From Alnus glutinosa (lineage: Eukaryota > Streptophyta > Magnoliopsida > Fagales > Betulaceae): a stretch of DNA of 64,000 nt. Below the pieces are notes generated by a model, which was not told the origin of the DNA, made no database searches, and worked only from the letters and a program-made list of their open reading frames with translations. Every line of letters begins with the position of its first letter. The first letter of the stretch is position 1. Below are positions 49,007 to 61,447 of this stretch, in pieces. The stretch is taken from contig NC_084897.1 in NCBI RefSeq assembly GCF_958979055.1, forward strand, positions 25,907,128 to 25,971,127, in the 5' to 3' direction. Both the position numbers and the translations under genes were made by a program.

Positions 49007-49222
49007 TTACCTTTGCTCATTGATTGGCATTCGCCCACCTTCTTTGAAGTATCTGTTGAACACTGGGTCCCATTCGATCATGAAATGTTTTAATATCAAA
49101 TCCAGTGATTCTTGGACCCTACATTCTCTTGAAGATTGCCATTCCAGCACAACACCAAGATTGGGTGCTACAAGCGTGATGTGTTTCGGTCCTTTAATTG
49201 TGAACCATAGGCTCTCACCATC
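49007..49222 (-). other. Open coding-like fragment of unknown family
   Basis: A minus-strand frame is open for about 71 codons between two stops. It reads ESLWFTIKGPKHITLVAPNL, then VVLEWQSSRECRVQESLDLI, then EWDPVFNRYFKEGG. The amino acid mix looks like a real protein, but there is no start, no flanking exon and no family I can name. A decayed exon of a former gene is possible. Confidence 0.35.
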
Positions 49223-50466
49223 TTAAGCAAGAATCACATGCTCCTTTAGTGTGAACTCTCACAATTATCAAAGCCTTGCATTTCCATTGATTCTCACATG
49301 TTTCCTTTAGTGATCTTAATTTGTGAGTGGCTGATAGATTCTTGTAGTCTCTTCAAATCAAGATGACTCTTCACGAAAAGGTATAACAAATCATTCCTAA
49401 GATTTTCCAAGTTTTGTTCACTTTCTCAAGGGGAAGGAAATTCTTTGAGAACCAAAAAATTCATGAACCGGAATCCCTTGCAATTGCCTGTTTGGATTGC
49501 ATCCAATTCGATCAAGCAATTAAGATAGGGTTATGAACTTTTGATGGGATTTACATATCCGAACAAGTTTAGGGCTACTTTAGTACTTACTCGGACATGT
49601 GAGCCGTATCGAGATCCTCTCTCACATGGAGGGGTCGGGCAGGTTGCAATCCAGACAAACAATTACAAGTAATCTGAGATCTAAAATTCGCAAATATGAA
49701 CTCCAATTGTTCGTTATCAAATGGTTTAGCAAGCCACCAATATGGACATGACACGCAGTGAAAACATCATGGTGAAGTTTTGGACTTTCGGTAAACATGG
49801 GGTTATCACTCGATTCTCTCTAATAGGATTTTGATTGGCAAATCTTAGTGTTTTGACTTTTTCCTGTTTGTCTGTTTAATGGAGATGCTTTTGGACTAGA
49901 ATTCTTCAAGTTGGAAGCCACATGAGATTCTCAAACTAAGTGTTCCCCGCATGTATATCTAACAAAGGGGAATCATGTTTTTCAAGAAATTTCCAATCTT
50001 TACCTTGCTTTACTTTAAAATTTGGGGAAAAATATATAACAAAATAAAATGTCTTAAAAAAACCATGATGGAAAAAAAAAAAAAAAAAAAAAATAAGAAA
50101 GGGGTTAAATATAAAGTTGGTTCATGTGATTTTTATGTTTATCGAATCGGCTTTTATTTTCATAAAATTAGTTCAAAAGCGATTTGGTCCTCGGGCGTTT
50201 GGGCCACTTCCATCGGTAAGTCATTTGCCACCTATACAAAAAAACCAGCTTGTCCAATCACATCACCCCCCGTGTACCCATGTAAACCTTGCCAAATCAA
50301 CAATAACATATATTTAGTGAGTCATAGCAGTGAAAAAACCCTCTCCTGACCCAATGATGATGGGATTCTCCGTCAATCCATCACCACCCCTACCGGGGTG
50401 GGGGCTCCCCGAGACCCACCCACACACTCGCAACCACCTTTGCTTGGTCGAAGGTGGGTGCGGGAG

Positions 50467-50674
50467 GGATAATGATCCCCTCAAATTTTTTGTCCGAATT
50501 TAAGAGAATTTGGGCAGGTGATTGTGAAAGAGCATTTATAGAGCCCATCTGATCAAATAAAAATTGGGCTGTCCAACTACTTATCTGATCAAGTGGATCC
50601 CATAAATGCTCTCACACAATCACCTACCCGAATTCTCTCAAATTCGGACAGAGAATTTAAGAGGATCCTTATCC
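50467..50674. mobile_element. Palindromic MITE of about 208 bp
   Basis: The left arm ggataatgatcccctcaaatt...tgtccgaatttaagagaatttgggcaggtgattgtgaaagagcattta is mirrored by the right arm taaatgctctcacacaatcacctacccgaattctctcaaattcggacagagaatttaagaggatccttatcc. The arms are about 85 bp each with a central loop near 50550-50600. It is non-coding. Confidence 0.85.
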
Positions 50675-52202
50675 GTTGCGAGAGTCCCCATACCCCAGTC
50701 TATAGAGATAAAGTGGATGAAAATAGTAACTTTACACAGTCAGTCATAAAGTTTCAAAACCAATTTTATCACTTTTGAATACTCAAATATAAACGTCGTA
50801 ATCAAACACATGAATCATTTTTGTTTTTAACCCCCCCACCCCAAAAATAAAGAAAAAAGAAGTTAGGTCCTCAATCTTTAAAGCGGGAAACAAGACCCAT
50901 TAGGTGGTTCTTTTGGTGAGAACAAAGAAGATAGATAGATGATGATAATGTTTCTTATTGTGGCATTAGTACTATATAGGCAGGCAATAGGAAAAGAATG
51001 GTGTGGAGACTGATTGGCACTAAGTCACTCACTTTTAAAGGTACATTAGGAAGGACCAACTTCTTCTAGAGTGGCTGTTACATTAGCCATTTGCGTCCGT
51101 TCTGTGCAGCACGAGGATTTATGGATTACTGAGGTGGAGCACAAAATCTGTGTTTGCAGGATTGGCTATGCCAATTCAAGGTATCTTCTCCATGGCATAT
51201 ATTATATCAAAGAAAATAAAGCGGAATAATAAAATAGAGATTAGAGTTTTTACATAATTCGGTCCATGACTTACGTTCACAAAATAAAACTCAAAGAGCT
51301 AAATATTGCTCTTATTTATTGATCATATTACAATAAAGAAGACTCCATTTATAAGAGAATTTATACAAATAAGTATGATAATTAAATCAATGAAATTTGA
51401 TTACCATCAAACCCGATTATAATCACATTATTATATTTTCTTTTAATATAAGAAATATATTCTCTAAGATAACCTTCCTCCCCTTAATCTTTATCTTGTA
51501 CCTGTTGTATGGATTGGCATCAGCTACCACCACTTGCGAGAAAAGATTATAATTACCACCCACTTTCTTCCCTTTCCAGCCCCCATGCTTTGTTTGCTTG
51601 TGATCTCTTATAGTGAATTGGTGTATGGTTGCAATATTTTAATTTGTCGGGTTTGCTAGAATCGTTTACAAATTAAGGTGTCAGTCATCACGTTAATTAC
51701 TAAAATGCGAATCGTCATGTGATTGCATGTTGATAATAAAGTTGTATATTAAATCACACATAAAATTGTACATGAGAGTATATACATGCACCAATAGCTC
51801 ATGTGGAACAAGGTATATATAATTTAACAGTGACATTATTTTTTTTAATTATTTATTCTTTTGTTTGGTGAGATAAAAGAGTTTGAACCTTGTACCACAA
51901 AAGTGTATAGTACCCGCATGATGCCACGCGACCGACCAAATAACGATGCATATAATTGCCCACCCAAAGGGATTACAGATTTTCAACCAAGAGCTACCTT
52001 ATAATGAAAGGTGGTCAGTCCATGATCCCCCAAGTTTCCAACAATGAGCCAATTACACAACACCTTGGTGACCATAGACATTGCTTTTTCTTAACCCACA
52101 CTCAAAAGTCCTCTGCCCTTTCGGTACCTTTTGGTGGTGTTTCCATTGCTGATCATGTCCCATGCATGGAATTTCAGTCTTTACCTAACTTTAGTTTTGG
52201 TT

Positions 52203-52338
52203 CTGCCTGCCTGGTCCTTAAATGTGCATGGAGAAGTTATTAGGTAGGTTGCTCTAATACCATAACGACACTGCCTGCCTGGTCCTTAAATGTGCATGGA
52301 GAAGTTATTAGGTAGGTTGCTCTAATACCATAACGACA
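52203..52338. repeat. 68-bp perfect tandem duplication
   Basis: The block starting ctgcctgcctggtccttaa at 52203 repeats from 52271 without a visible difference. It includes ttgctctaataccat, the reverse complement of an LTR-element primer site (tggtattagagca), so the duplication sits at the junction of a decayed retroelement. Confidence 0.95.
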
Positions 52339-52560
52339 CTGAAAAAATGTTAGTTTTATCTGTGCTATTACGTAAAAAGAATTAGTCGAACTGCAATTGG
52401 AACTTTTTAGAATTGCTTATAAAGTTCAGTTTTGTGACCTATTAAGAAATTGATGTAGGATTTAGCACCCATGATCTCTTTTATAATCCACACGTTTTAT
52501 ATGAACTATATATTCATCTTTTCAATATGAAACTTGGTGTTACACAATCTCCTTAGAATT
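52330..52560 (-). mobile_element. LTR fragment next to a degenerate primer-binding site
   Basis: The minus-strand reading has an LTR ending just before tggtattagagca (52248-52262 and its copy). The LTR body shares aattggaactttttagaattgcttataa, tgtaggatttagcacccat and tttataatcca with the fragment at 14285-14450. It ends in gttaca. No internal coding region is present. Confidence 0.45.
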
Positions 52561-53410
52561 TGGCATGCATGCAGGGACCTCAAAATTTTTGACAATCGAT
52601 CTTCCAATTGTATGTCTTGTTTGCTTAGGAAAAAAAAAAAGAAAAAAAAGAAGAAGAACAATTAATGTAAAATTAGTCCATGTGATATCACTAATTTTTA
52701 ATTAGCTCCCTAGAATATAAAAATTGGCTAACAACTCCTTGTGATAAGCAAAAAATAAATTAATAGGTCATTGCTCCCAACTTTAACCCAATATTTTCAC
52801 CAAGCCCCAAAATCTTTCCCAATTTTTTCTTTAATTATCTCTATAATTCTTTTAAAATAAAAAAATTTCTGCCCTTTTATTTATTTATTTTTTATTTTTA
52901 AAAATCGTCCTCCTACATCTAAAATCCTAGTTCCGTCCTGCATATTATATTATGATATGTGTCACCACCCATAATAAAAATATAAAGTTTATAAAAATGA
53001 TTTTTTTTTTTTTTTAAGAAAAAAAAAAAGTCCAAATAGTCGGTTAATTTTTGGTTGTTATCTTATTTAAACGGTGGAGTTAGCACTCACCGATTAGTTA
53101 TCTCTTAAAGAAGATGAGAAGTGCGAGCTCCACTGAAGTCGTGGAATTTCCAAACAGCCCCTCCAAGAATTTACTTGGCCATGCTCTCTTCATTGCTTTG
53201 CCCCATCCGGTGGTGGCCTAATTAAGCATATATATATTTACAACCCTTTTCATATTTAGCCTCCGATTTGTACTTCAACGGTCGAATTTTGCAAATGGGT
53301 CATGAATGTTGTGGATGAGGTATCATCAGCCTCCCACCATAGCAATTGCAGCCAGAGGTGCCTCTTGCCTTGAAAAAGTGGGAAATGACATAAGAAATGT
53401 ATTATAAACG

Positions 53411-53414
<4 letters not shown>

Positions 53415-53446
<32 letters not shown>
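53415..53446. repeat. CT microsatellite in the AHK1 leader
   Basis: About 16 CT units lie 86 bp before the AHK1 start codon, followed by an acacac-rich leader. Confidence 0.9.
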
Positions 53447-53449
<3 letters not shown>

Positions 53450-53531
53450 GCATACACTAGCACACACAGACACAACACAGACGCACACAGGTTCTTGCTA
53501 CTGCGTATATGCTTTATAGTCTCAGAAGGGA

Positions 53532-56500
53532 ATGGAAAAAAAGGCAGATGAAATCCATTCTAGAAGCTGTGAATGTTCGCCAACTCCAAGCACACCAATG
53601 GGTACTCCTCTGAGAAAGGTGTTGGATAGGATATCAGGTTTTGCCACTCCTTGGAAAAGGGAGGGCACAGCTCCACGCGGTCGAAGAATCTTTCACAGGG
53701 ATGTTGAACGAGAAGAGTTCCAGTATGCTAGTACTCATTGTCTCTCCTCTTACTACAGTGTCTTTGTGGCCCGCCTTGCTATCATGGTTTGTGAAATTTT
53801 TCCCTGCTCTGTTTCGATCAGCTTGAATGAGCAAAGGCTGCATTTTGACTAATACAAATGCCTGTTATTATCATTATGCATGCTATATACTGTTGGGTGA
53901 TCAGCTTGATGGTGAAAATGATATGGGGTATAAAGGTATTGATATAGGAACATCATACGCCCCTTGAGGATCGAATTGGAATTATTGTATTGATCATCAT
54001 TTGTATACTTTCTGTGTGCTTGAGGTGCCTTGTGATTTTTATATACATCTTGATTACTTATAAAAAAAAATAATCTAGAGAAGGCTCAAGTTGAATTAGA
54101 GAGAGATGAATTTGAAATTCTAATAAGGTTAGCCACTAAATCTGTGTAACCTTATTGGGAACTGCATAAACTCCCAAGAGGGTAGAACCTTTTCTGCTAA
54201 AATGGTTGGAAGCCATTTCTTAGCTTAGCTGATTTAGATGCTACTAATGCTAATTTTGTCCCTGGCATCCCCTACCCTCCAGAAACTACCTCATGCAGGT
54301 GCCTTTTCACCTCTACCAGAGAGGGGAGGGAGAACTTATATATTTGCTGCTTCTTTTTTCCCTTCATATTGCAAGTGTAAGAAACCCAACTTAAGTCATA
54401 ATAAGAAACTGAAAACTAATCTGTGTGCACCCAGAAACTCCTCTTTTGTTCTTGAAAATGTTACTTTGTCTTATTGGTTTTATGCAGGTCATGCTAGCCA
54501 TTTTAATTGGGCTGCTAACCATATTGACATGGCATTTTACAAAGAGCTACACAACAAGGTCACTGAATGGATTAGCATATGGCCTTCGTAATGAACTTCT
54601 ACAGCGACCGATTGTACGGATGTGGAACATCTTAAATTCAACTTCTGAGATAACAACAGCCCAGCTTAAGCTGTCAGAGTATGTGTTCAGACGGTACAAC
54701 AAGCCTGATACTCAAGCAGAACAAGTTGAGGTTGATTGTTAAGCCAGTCATAATCTTATTATGTTTTTTCTTGTAATTATATTTGAGACTGGCAATTTTT
54801 TTTTTACTCTTGGCAGCTGTATCAAGCAATGAGGGATGTAACATGGGCCCTATTTGCGAGTCGAAAAGCTCTCAATGCAATAACTATCAATTACAGAAAT
54901 GGTTTTGTCCAAGCATTCCATAGAGATCACCGGAGTAACAATACATTCTACATCTACTCTGATATTGTAAACTATTCAATCAGTGCAAGTGGGTCTTATG
55001 ATATCAAGATGCTGTCAACACATCAAGGTTGGAATGATCAATCCATACATGGTAACGTTTCTGCAATTTGGTATCAGGAACCCCTTGATCCCCTCACAGG
55101 TGAGAAGACAGGAAAAGCAAAGCCAATCCCACCAGATGATCTAATCAATATTGCAGGCCTTTCACAAGTACCTGATGGTGTAGCCTCGTGGCATGTGGCA
55201 GTGAGCAAATACTCAGATTCACCCTTGCTTTCAGCAGCACTGCCTGTCTGGGACCCTTCAAATGAAAGTATAGTAGCTGTTGTGGGTGTTACTACAGCAC
55301 TTTATAGTGTAGGCCAGCTTATGAAGGAGCTTGTTGAAGTCCATAGTGGGCATATATACTTGACATCCCAAGAGGGTTATTTACTTGCTACTTCCACAAA
55401 TGCTTCACTTGTGACAAATTCAACAAAGGGAACCAACCTTATGATGGCTGTTGATTCCGATGATCATATAATACAAATGGGAGCTCGGTGGTTGCAGAGA
55501 GCTTATGGCAACAACTTTTCTCAAAGTCATGAGATTCATGCAGAGAATTTCAAGTTTGGCCACGAGCAGTATTACATAGACTCATTTTTCCTAAAACTAA
55601 AGAGGCTTCCTTTGGTAAGTCTTGACCAGATTTTTATTTCATCCCTACCTTTGAAATCTCATGTCCTAGAATGAATTGTAAAAACTACTCTATGCTGTTC
55701 TTTTTCGTCTATTTGGCCTATACTAACGCACATTTATTAGCATTAAGCAAGAAATTGAATTGAATTGAACTTTTTGCAGGTGGGGGTCATCATCATTCCA
55801 AGAAAAAATATAATGGGGAAGGTAGATGAGAGAGCTTTCAAAACACTGGTTATATTGATATCTGCATCTTTATGTATCCTATTCATTGGATGTATCTGCA
55901 TTTTCATACTGACAAATGGGGTGTCTAAGGAAATGAAACTACGAGCAGAACTGATAAGCCATCTTGATGCAAGAAGAAGGGCAGAGGCATCTAGCAACTA
56001 TAAAAGCCAATTTCTAGCAAACATGAGGTCAGTGAATTCAACTTCTAGAATTTACTGATATGTAATATTGTATTTTGAGGTTAATGGATTCAATAATAAA
56101 ATCGTTGTGCTGCAGTCATGAACTGAGGACACCTATGGCTGCAGTAATTGGGCTGCTGGACATTCTCATATGTGATGATTGCCTCACAAATGAGCAATAT
56201 GCGACTGTTACACAGATTAGAAAATGCTCAACAGCTCTACTCCGGCTTCTTAACAATATATTGGATTTGAGCAAGGTTAGATATAAAACAAGCTAATTAC
56301 TTTGTTTATGCAAACCCAAGAGGAAGACATCAACTGATTTTGACATAACATGCACAAAACAAGCTACAGTATATGTTTGTACAATCAATAGGTGGAGAGA
56401 ATTAGTTGATCGCCTTCCATGAGTTACCAGACAATTAGAAGGAAAATTGGCCACCTAGATTTGTGCCAGAATTTAAGAACCACAGTTGATCAGATGACGA

Positions 56501-59500
56501 CTTGATTAGTATATAAACTTGATATTTGTTGAGGAGTTTTACAACTATATCTACTTCTTTAATATCAATTATTACAGCAACATTATGAATTTGTTAGCAG
56601 CAAAAACTCTAAATTATTGAACTTCATTCTAAATACTGCAATCCTGACAGTGAAGATAAAAATCCTATATAGGTTGAATCTGGAAAACTGGTGCTGGAAG
56701 AAGCTGAGTTTGACTTGGGGCGAGAACTCGAAGGACTTGTTGATATGTTCTCTGTGCAATGCATTAACCACAATGTGGAAACTGTTTTAGATCTCTCTGG
56801 TATGACTTTAATTCTCAAGCTGATAGAATATAAATTAAATGATTAATATCTCTTCTTATAAGCTTAAGCTATTGGAATTGTTAGGGAGATTGACAGCTTG
56901 AGGAGTCTTTTTAATGAACCCATAATATAGCATGTTAAGACACTATACAACCTAAAAGCTTAAGCCTATGGAGTTGGGCCCCAACTATGCTATATTAACC
57001 ACTCACACTTCTTACATCTTTCAATGTGGGACTCGATCCTTTTACACTCACACAAGTATACTCAACAGCAACAAGTGATGATTTAACATGATATTAGAGC
57101 AAAGGTCCTGAGTTTGAACCTTATCTCTGTCATTTACTTCCTATTTCAATTAAACTTCCTTATTAAGGGGGAGTTTGAGCCCACACATGAGGGAAAATGT
57201 TAGAATACTAATTAAATGATTAAATTCATTACTTCCTATCAATTTAAGCTTTTTGAATAAGTGGTGATTTAACACAGGCTGGCTGTAAGACAACTCAAAT
57301 TAATGCTCAAAGCTTATTATTATAAGTTTAACTATATGTTTCTGATGTGAATTTTCACTATCTGTTTCCTTTTTAGATGATATGCCAAAATTAGTTCGAG
57401 GAGACTCTGCCAGAGTTGTTCAAATATTTGCAAATCTAATCAGCAATTCTCTCAAGTTTACAACATGTAAGTGCCACTCATATGTTGCAAATTTCACGAG
57501 CCCTACTTTTACAGTGATGCAGCTACAACAATGAAAAGCAACAAAGAGAAAGAAAAACTGAGAAATAGTAAAGTTCAACAGTAGCTATTTGGAATGTTAC
57601 TGTAATATCCTAAGAAAACAAGAAAAATGAAAATAAATAAAATAAGATAAAGTTCCTAAAGAACCAACCAGCTGAGATGTCTATCTCAATAATTCAACCA
57701 TTGGCTAGGTCTGTTGGTTCCAGACAAGCTTGAGGCTGAAGATAATAAAAAGTCTCTTCTTTTCAGGTGGTTATCATTTAGAAGTTGGAGCTACAAATGA
57801 TTGGGACCATGTGATTGAGAATAAGTTTTGGTTGTTTTGTTTGTAGCTCACATATCTTGTAAGTTATCAGTTGCTCTTGGGGCATCAGACCCCTGTTCTT
57901 TGTTCTCCAATGAATTTAATATTTTCAAAAAAAAAAAAAATCTCTTGTACTGATTTCGGTTCATCATTCAATTTCATGGATGTGTAAGAGGCAAGCATAG
58001 ATGTTATTCTTGATTGCATATTTATGAACTGTCTAAAAAACTATACTAATTAATTAAACCAATTGAGTCCTTGTGGAAGGTAAAAGAAAGCTAAATTTTT
58101 TGAGATCCTGTGAGTTAGTACTTCCACATCATGCTTAGTATCAATATGGAATAACTTGATACAGTTTGTCGATTCATTCATAGGGCAACAAGTTCAATAT
58201 GGAGAAGTAATTTCATCCTGTATTCCTTGTAGGAGAATATACAAATGTAGGCCTATTGTCAATATGAAGCATACACAAACAGTATTTGCTTACAAATTAT
58301 CATGTTCTGATCAGAAAGAAAGAGTAGGCTTGCATACTGAACTGTTCTGAATGGCTTACAGCAGGTCATGTCATCCTCCGAGGATGGTGTGAGAACTCAA
58401 ATAATTCTTTCATTGATACTGGGAAGTTTGCTCTCGATCAGAAGAAATCATGGACTACGCATAAGGTAAAATTGAAGCAACAGGGAAGCCAAATGAAGAA
58501 GGCCTCCAAGAAAGAAAACAAAATGGTTCTTCAGTTTGAAGTAGATGACACTGGTTGTGGTAGGAATCTTAAAACTTTCTGAAATGGTATTGAAAATTAG
58601 ACAGCCTGTTTTTGAATACAAGTAACCATTAGTTTATATTTTGTAGGAATTGATCCAAGCAAGTGGGAGTCCGTTTTTGAAAGCTTTGAGCAAGCTGACC
58701 CCTCCACAACACGAACGTAAGTAAAACAAACTTGCTTCACTGTCCATGGAGGAATCTGTCAAAGATTTTATCTTATGCAGCCTACTGCTAAATGTCCAAA
58801 AGTACAAGCAATTTATCAAAAATTAAGAACTGAAATTTCCAGAAAGTTGTCTTTGAAACCTTTTGCTAATTGCAGGCATGGTGGCACTGGTCTTGGACTA
58901 TGCATAGTACGGACCTTGGTGAGTGAAGTTCTCCATTATGTATTAACGATGCATGGTATAAATTCTATGTAAATGTATAGAAGAGTGATAATCTCACATT
59001 GATAAGAAGAGAAGTAAAGAGATGTAAATGTATCAATCCTGCGTGTGTCAAAATTTTAATTAAATGATTAAATTCATCATTTTCTATCAGCTTAAGCTTT
59101 TGAAATAAGTGATGTGATTTAACATGATGTTAGAGCAAAAACCCTGACTTCAAACCTTGTCACTGCAATTCACTCTTCATTTCAATTAAGTATTTGAGTT
59201 TTATAATATAAAGCTTCATATAGTATTTGGGTTAATGTGAGAGCACCATTGTAATGCTGATAACAGGTTAACAAGATGGGTGGAGAAATCAAGGTTGTAA
59301 AGAAGGATGGTCCAGGAACTCTAATGCGACTGTACTTGCTTCTCAGTGCACCTGTAGATGGCACAGAACAACATTGTCAAGTAGATTTTGCGAACCATAG
59401 TTTAGTAGTGAGTGGAATTTCTTTCTGCAGAACGTACTATTTCAAAGTCATGAGCAGGATCAATTATGCAACTATCAAACACAAGTGCTGATATAATTGA

Positions 59501-61287
59501 ATTATGTGAATGCAGGTTCTGCTTGCATTACGTGGCAGCATGGGTAGATTGATTATGTCCCAGTGGTTAGATAAAATTGGAGTGTTCACCATTAAAGCAT
59601 CTGAATGGAATGAACTGACACAGATTCTTCGGGAACTCTTCAGTGCCAGATGTTCAGTTCGTAATAATGGCTTTGATGCACAGCGTTCACTGAGTGAACC
59701 TTTGAAGAATAAAGTACTGAACATACAAGAGATGAGAAACCCGGTATTCGTCATAGTTGTTGATATAGGGCTACTAGACTTGAGCACAGATATATGGAAG
59801 GAACAGCTTAACTTTCTTGACAGTTTCTTTGGGAAAGCAAAGTTTGCATGGATGCTTAATCATGATACATGCAATGCCATAAAGATGGAGCTCCGCAGTA
59901 AAGGGAATATATTGATGGTGAATTTGCCACTCTACAAGTCAAAGATGATTCACATTCTGGAAGCTGTCATAAAGGAGAAAAATGTTGAACTGCAGAAAAA
60001 GAACTCAAATGGTCTGAGAACTACCAAAGAAGGTGATCTGCATGAATGCCTTGAGATTGATGCCACCCAGTTTGACATTGCCAGCTCTGATGATTCTGAT
60101 ATGTCTGAAATAGGTAGTTCTAATTCTGTAGGTGTGTTTCATACTGGGGAAAAACGAAGAGAGAGGACTAGAAAGCCTTGTTACCAGCAAATTGACAACT
60201 GCTTAGTCGAACTCACTTGTGTACACTCAAAAGAAAATAATCTTACAGAAAAAAATCCATGTCAGGTTAGGCCCAACTCTCATGATGTTGAAGATGAAGA
60301 AGCATCCCTTTCTGCAGAACCTCAAGGTGAAAATGCCGAATGCCGGGAACGGCATTTGGGTAGCAGACGGCCTACACTGCAAGGTAATTTATATTCAAGT
60401 AAAGCTGTGAATGAACAGAAATCTCTTGAAGGCCTACGCATACTGCTTGCAGAAGATACCCCAGTGCTTCAGAGAGTTGCAACTATAATGCTGGAAAAAA
60501 TGGGGGCTACAGTTATCGCTGTGGGAGATGGTCTTCAGGCAGTAGATGCTCTGAATTGCATGCTTAGTGCAGAAGATTGTGGAAGAGGATCTCTCTTTGA
60601 AGATAGAAACACAAGATCACAAACAGAAATCAGGGGTTCCCCTCCATATGACTTGATCCTAATGGATTGCCAAGTAAGTATCTAACACAATGCCTACCTT
60701 TCTAATACTTTTTCTCTAGAGTTCATTTGGATTTGAGGTTTCAAAACGTGCGATTTTGAAAATGCAGTGTTTGGTAAAATCACGATTTAGCATTTAAAAT
60801 TGCAGCTTAACCTTATAATATTGTTTAAAATCGCACTTTTGACCTGCAAAACCGCAAGGCTAAACGAACTCTTAGTTATCATAATTATATAAAATAATCG
60901 ATGCATAAGAGGATTTGGGGGAGTTCTTGCTTTTGAGATTAAAACTTGAAGGAAATTAAACTAAATGCTCACGAAATATCACCTGATCAGTTCGTAGCTC
61001 ATATGTGAATGTGCTTAGATTGACACATGGTGCAAAAGTTCTGAATTTCTTGATGTCTTTGTGAAAAACAGATGCCAAAGATGGATGGTTATGAAGCAAC
61101 AAAAATAATCAGGAAATCAGAAGCAGGAACCGCGTTGCACATTCCCATTGTTGCGCTGACAGCCCATGCAATGTCATCCGATGAAGCCAAATGCTTGGAG
61201 GTGGGCATGGATGCTTATCTAACAAAACCAATTGACTACAAGCTGATGGTCTCCACCATTCTTTCACTCACTAAAACTGCGGCCTAA
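53532..61287 (+). CDS. AHK1: Hybrid histidine kinase 1 (osmosensor AHK1)
   Basis: Thirteen exons: 53532-53786, 54488-54730, 54817-55614, 55780-56027, 56116-56275, 56673-56799, 57377-57466, 58362-58559, 58647-58716, 58876-58918, 59267-59407, 59516-60673, 61072-61287. Total 3747 nt, 1248 aa. TM1 is at about 78-100 (LAIMVMLAILIGLLTILTW), then a large external sensor region (to about 450), then TM2 (LVILISASLCILFIGCICIF). The kinase core shows the H-box MSHELRTPMAAVIG with His 516, N-box ANLISNSLKFTT, G1 DDTGCGID and G2 GTGLGLCIV. The receiver begins LRILLAEDTP and has the phosphoryl-accepting Asp near 1175 in LILMDCQMPKMDG, closing with YLTKPID. AHK1 senses osmotic stress at the plasma membrane and passes phosphate to HPt proteins. 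All key residues are intact. The receiver is split by intron 12 two residues after that Asp. Several introns hold TRIM, LINE and MITE remnants. Confidence 0.96.
53975..54070 (+). mobile_element. LINE tail fragment in AHK1 intron 1
   Basis: The sequence ends ...tatactttctgtgtgcttgagg..., then cttgattacttataaaaaaaaataa, the same 3' tail as the LINE pieces in RPN10 intron 9. Only about 100 bp remain. Confidence 0.5.
56830..57290 (+). mobile_element. Nested TRIM elements in AHK1 intron 6
   Basis: An outer TRIM has its right LTR-like copy at about 57196-57290 (aattaaatgattaaattca...taagctttttgaataagtggtgatttaaca) and a left copy starting at about 56836. After the left LTR comes tgatattagagca, a degenerate tggtatcagagc primer site, and a purine-rich aagggggag run. 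Inside the left LTR a second element is inserted at 56879-57067. Confidence 0.65.
56879..57067 (-). mobile_element. Solo LTR of the MLO-intron TRIM family, nested in another TRIM
   Basis: Read on the minus strand, it begins tgttgagtatacttgtgtgag and ends ctccctaaca, with ttaatatagcatagttg and gcttaagcttttaggttg between. The LTRs at 11770 and 12210 have the same words in the same order. No primer site or second LTR accompanies it, so it is a solo LTR. A 5-bp target duplication could not be confirmed (ggaat against gcaac). Confidence 0.7.
59046..59200 (+). mobile_element. Second copy of the outer TRIM family in AHK1 intron 10
   Basis: The sequence aattaaatgattaaattcatc...cagcttaagcttttgaaataagtgatgtgatttaacatgatgttagagca repeats the LTR and primer site of the element at 57196-57290. 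The right LTR is missing, so it is truncated. Confidence 0.65.
60719..60871. mobile_element. MITE in AHK1 intron 12
   Basis: Ends gagttcatttggatttgaggttt and gctaaacgaactc are imperfect inverted repeats, flanked by CTA and TTA (PIF/Harbinger-type TWA). The body of 153 bp has the same alternating gcgattttgaaa/ttaaaatcgcac words as the MITEs at 1546 and 6216. It lies between the exons that encode the receiver domain. Confidence 0.6.
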
Positions 61288-61377
61288 CTTTCATACAGCT
61301 AACAAACCATTGGCTTTTGCAGCCTTGGGATGTAATTGGATAGCAGTACACAGAAAATGCAGTTTTATACGTGCATT

Positions 61378-61378
61378 T

Positions 61379-61446
<68 letters not shown>
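61378..61446. repeat. TA then GA compound microsatellite in the AHK1 3' region
   Basis: About 11 TA units are followed by about 22 GA units, 90 bp after the AHK1 stop, so within the likely 3' UTR. Confidence 0.95.

Positions 61447-61447
<1 letters not shown>

Larger units (their letters stand above)
47755..53531. other. Spacer between ERD7 and AHK1
   Basis: The ERD7 3' UTR occupies about 47755-48000. Further on are a poly-T run (48932-48957), a coding-like fragment (49007-49222, minus), a MITE (50467-50674), a 68-bp tandem duplication (52203-52338), an LTR fragment (52330-52560), poly-A/T runs and a CT repeat (53415-53446) in the AHK1 leader. No intact gene was found, and the frames at 48218, 49975 and 51956 lack domains. 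Confidence 0.5.

Noticed and set aside
51956-52243. Plus-strand frame of 95 codons
   Set aside because: It has no domain, and it runs into the duplicated retroelement junction.
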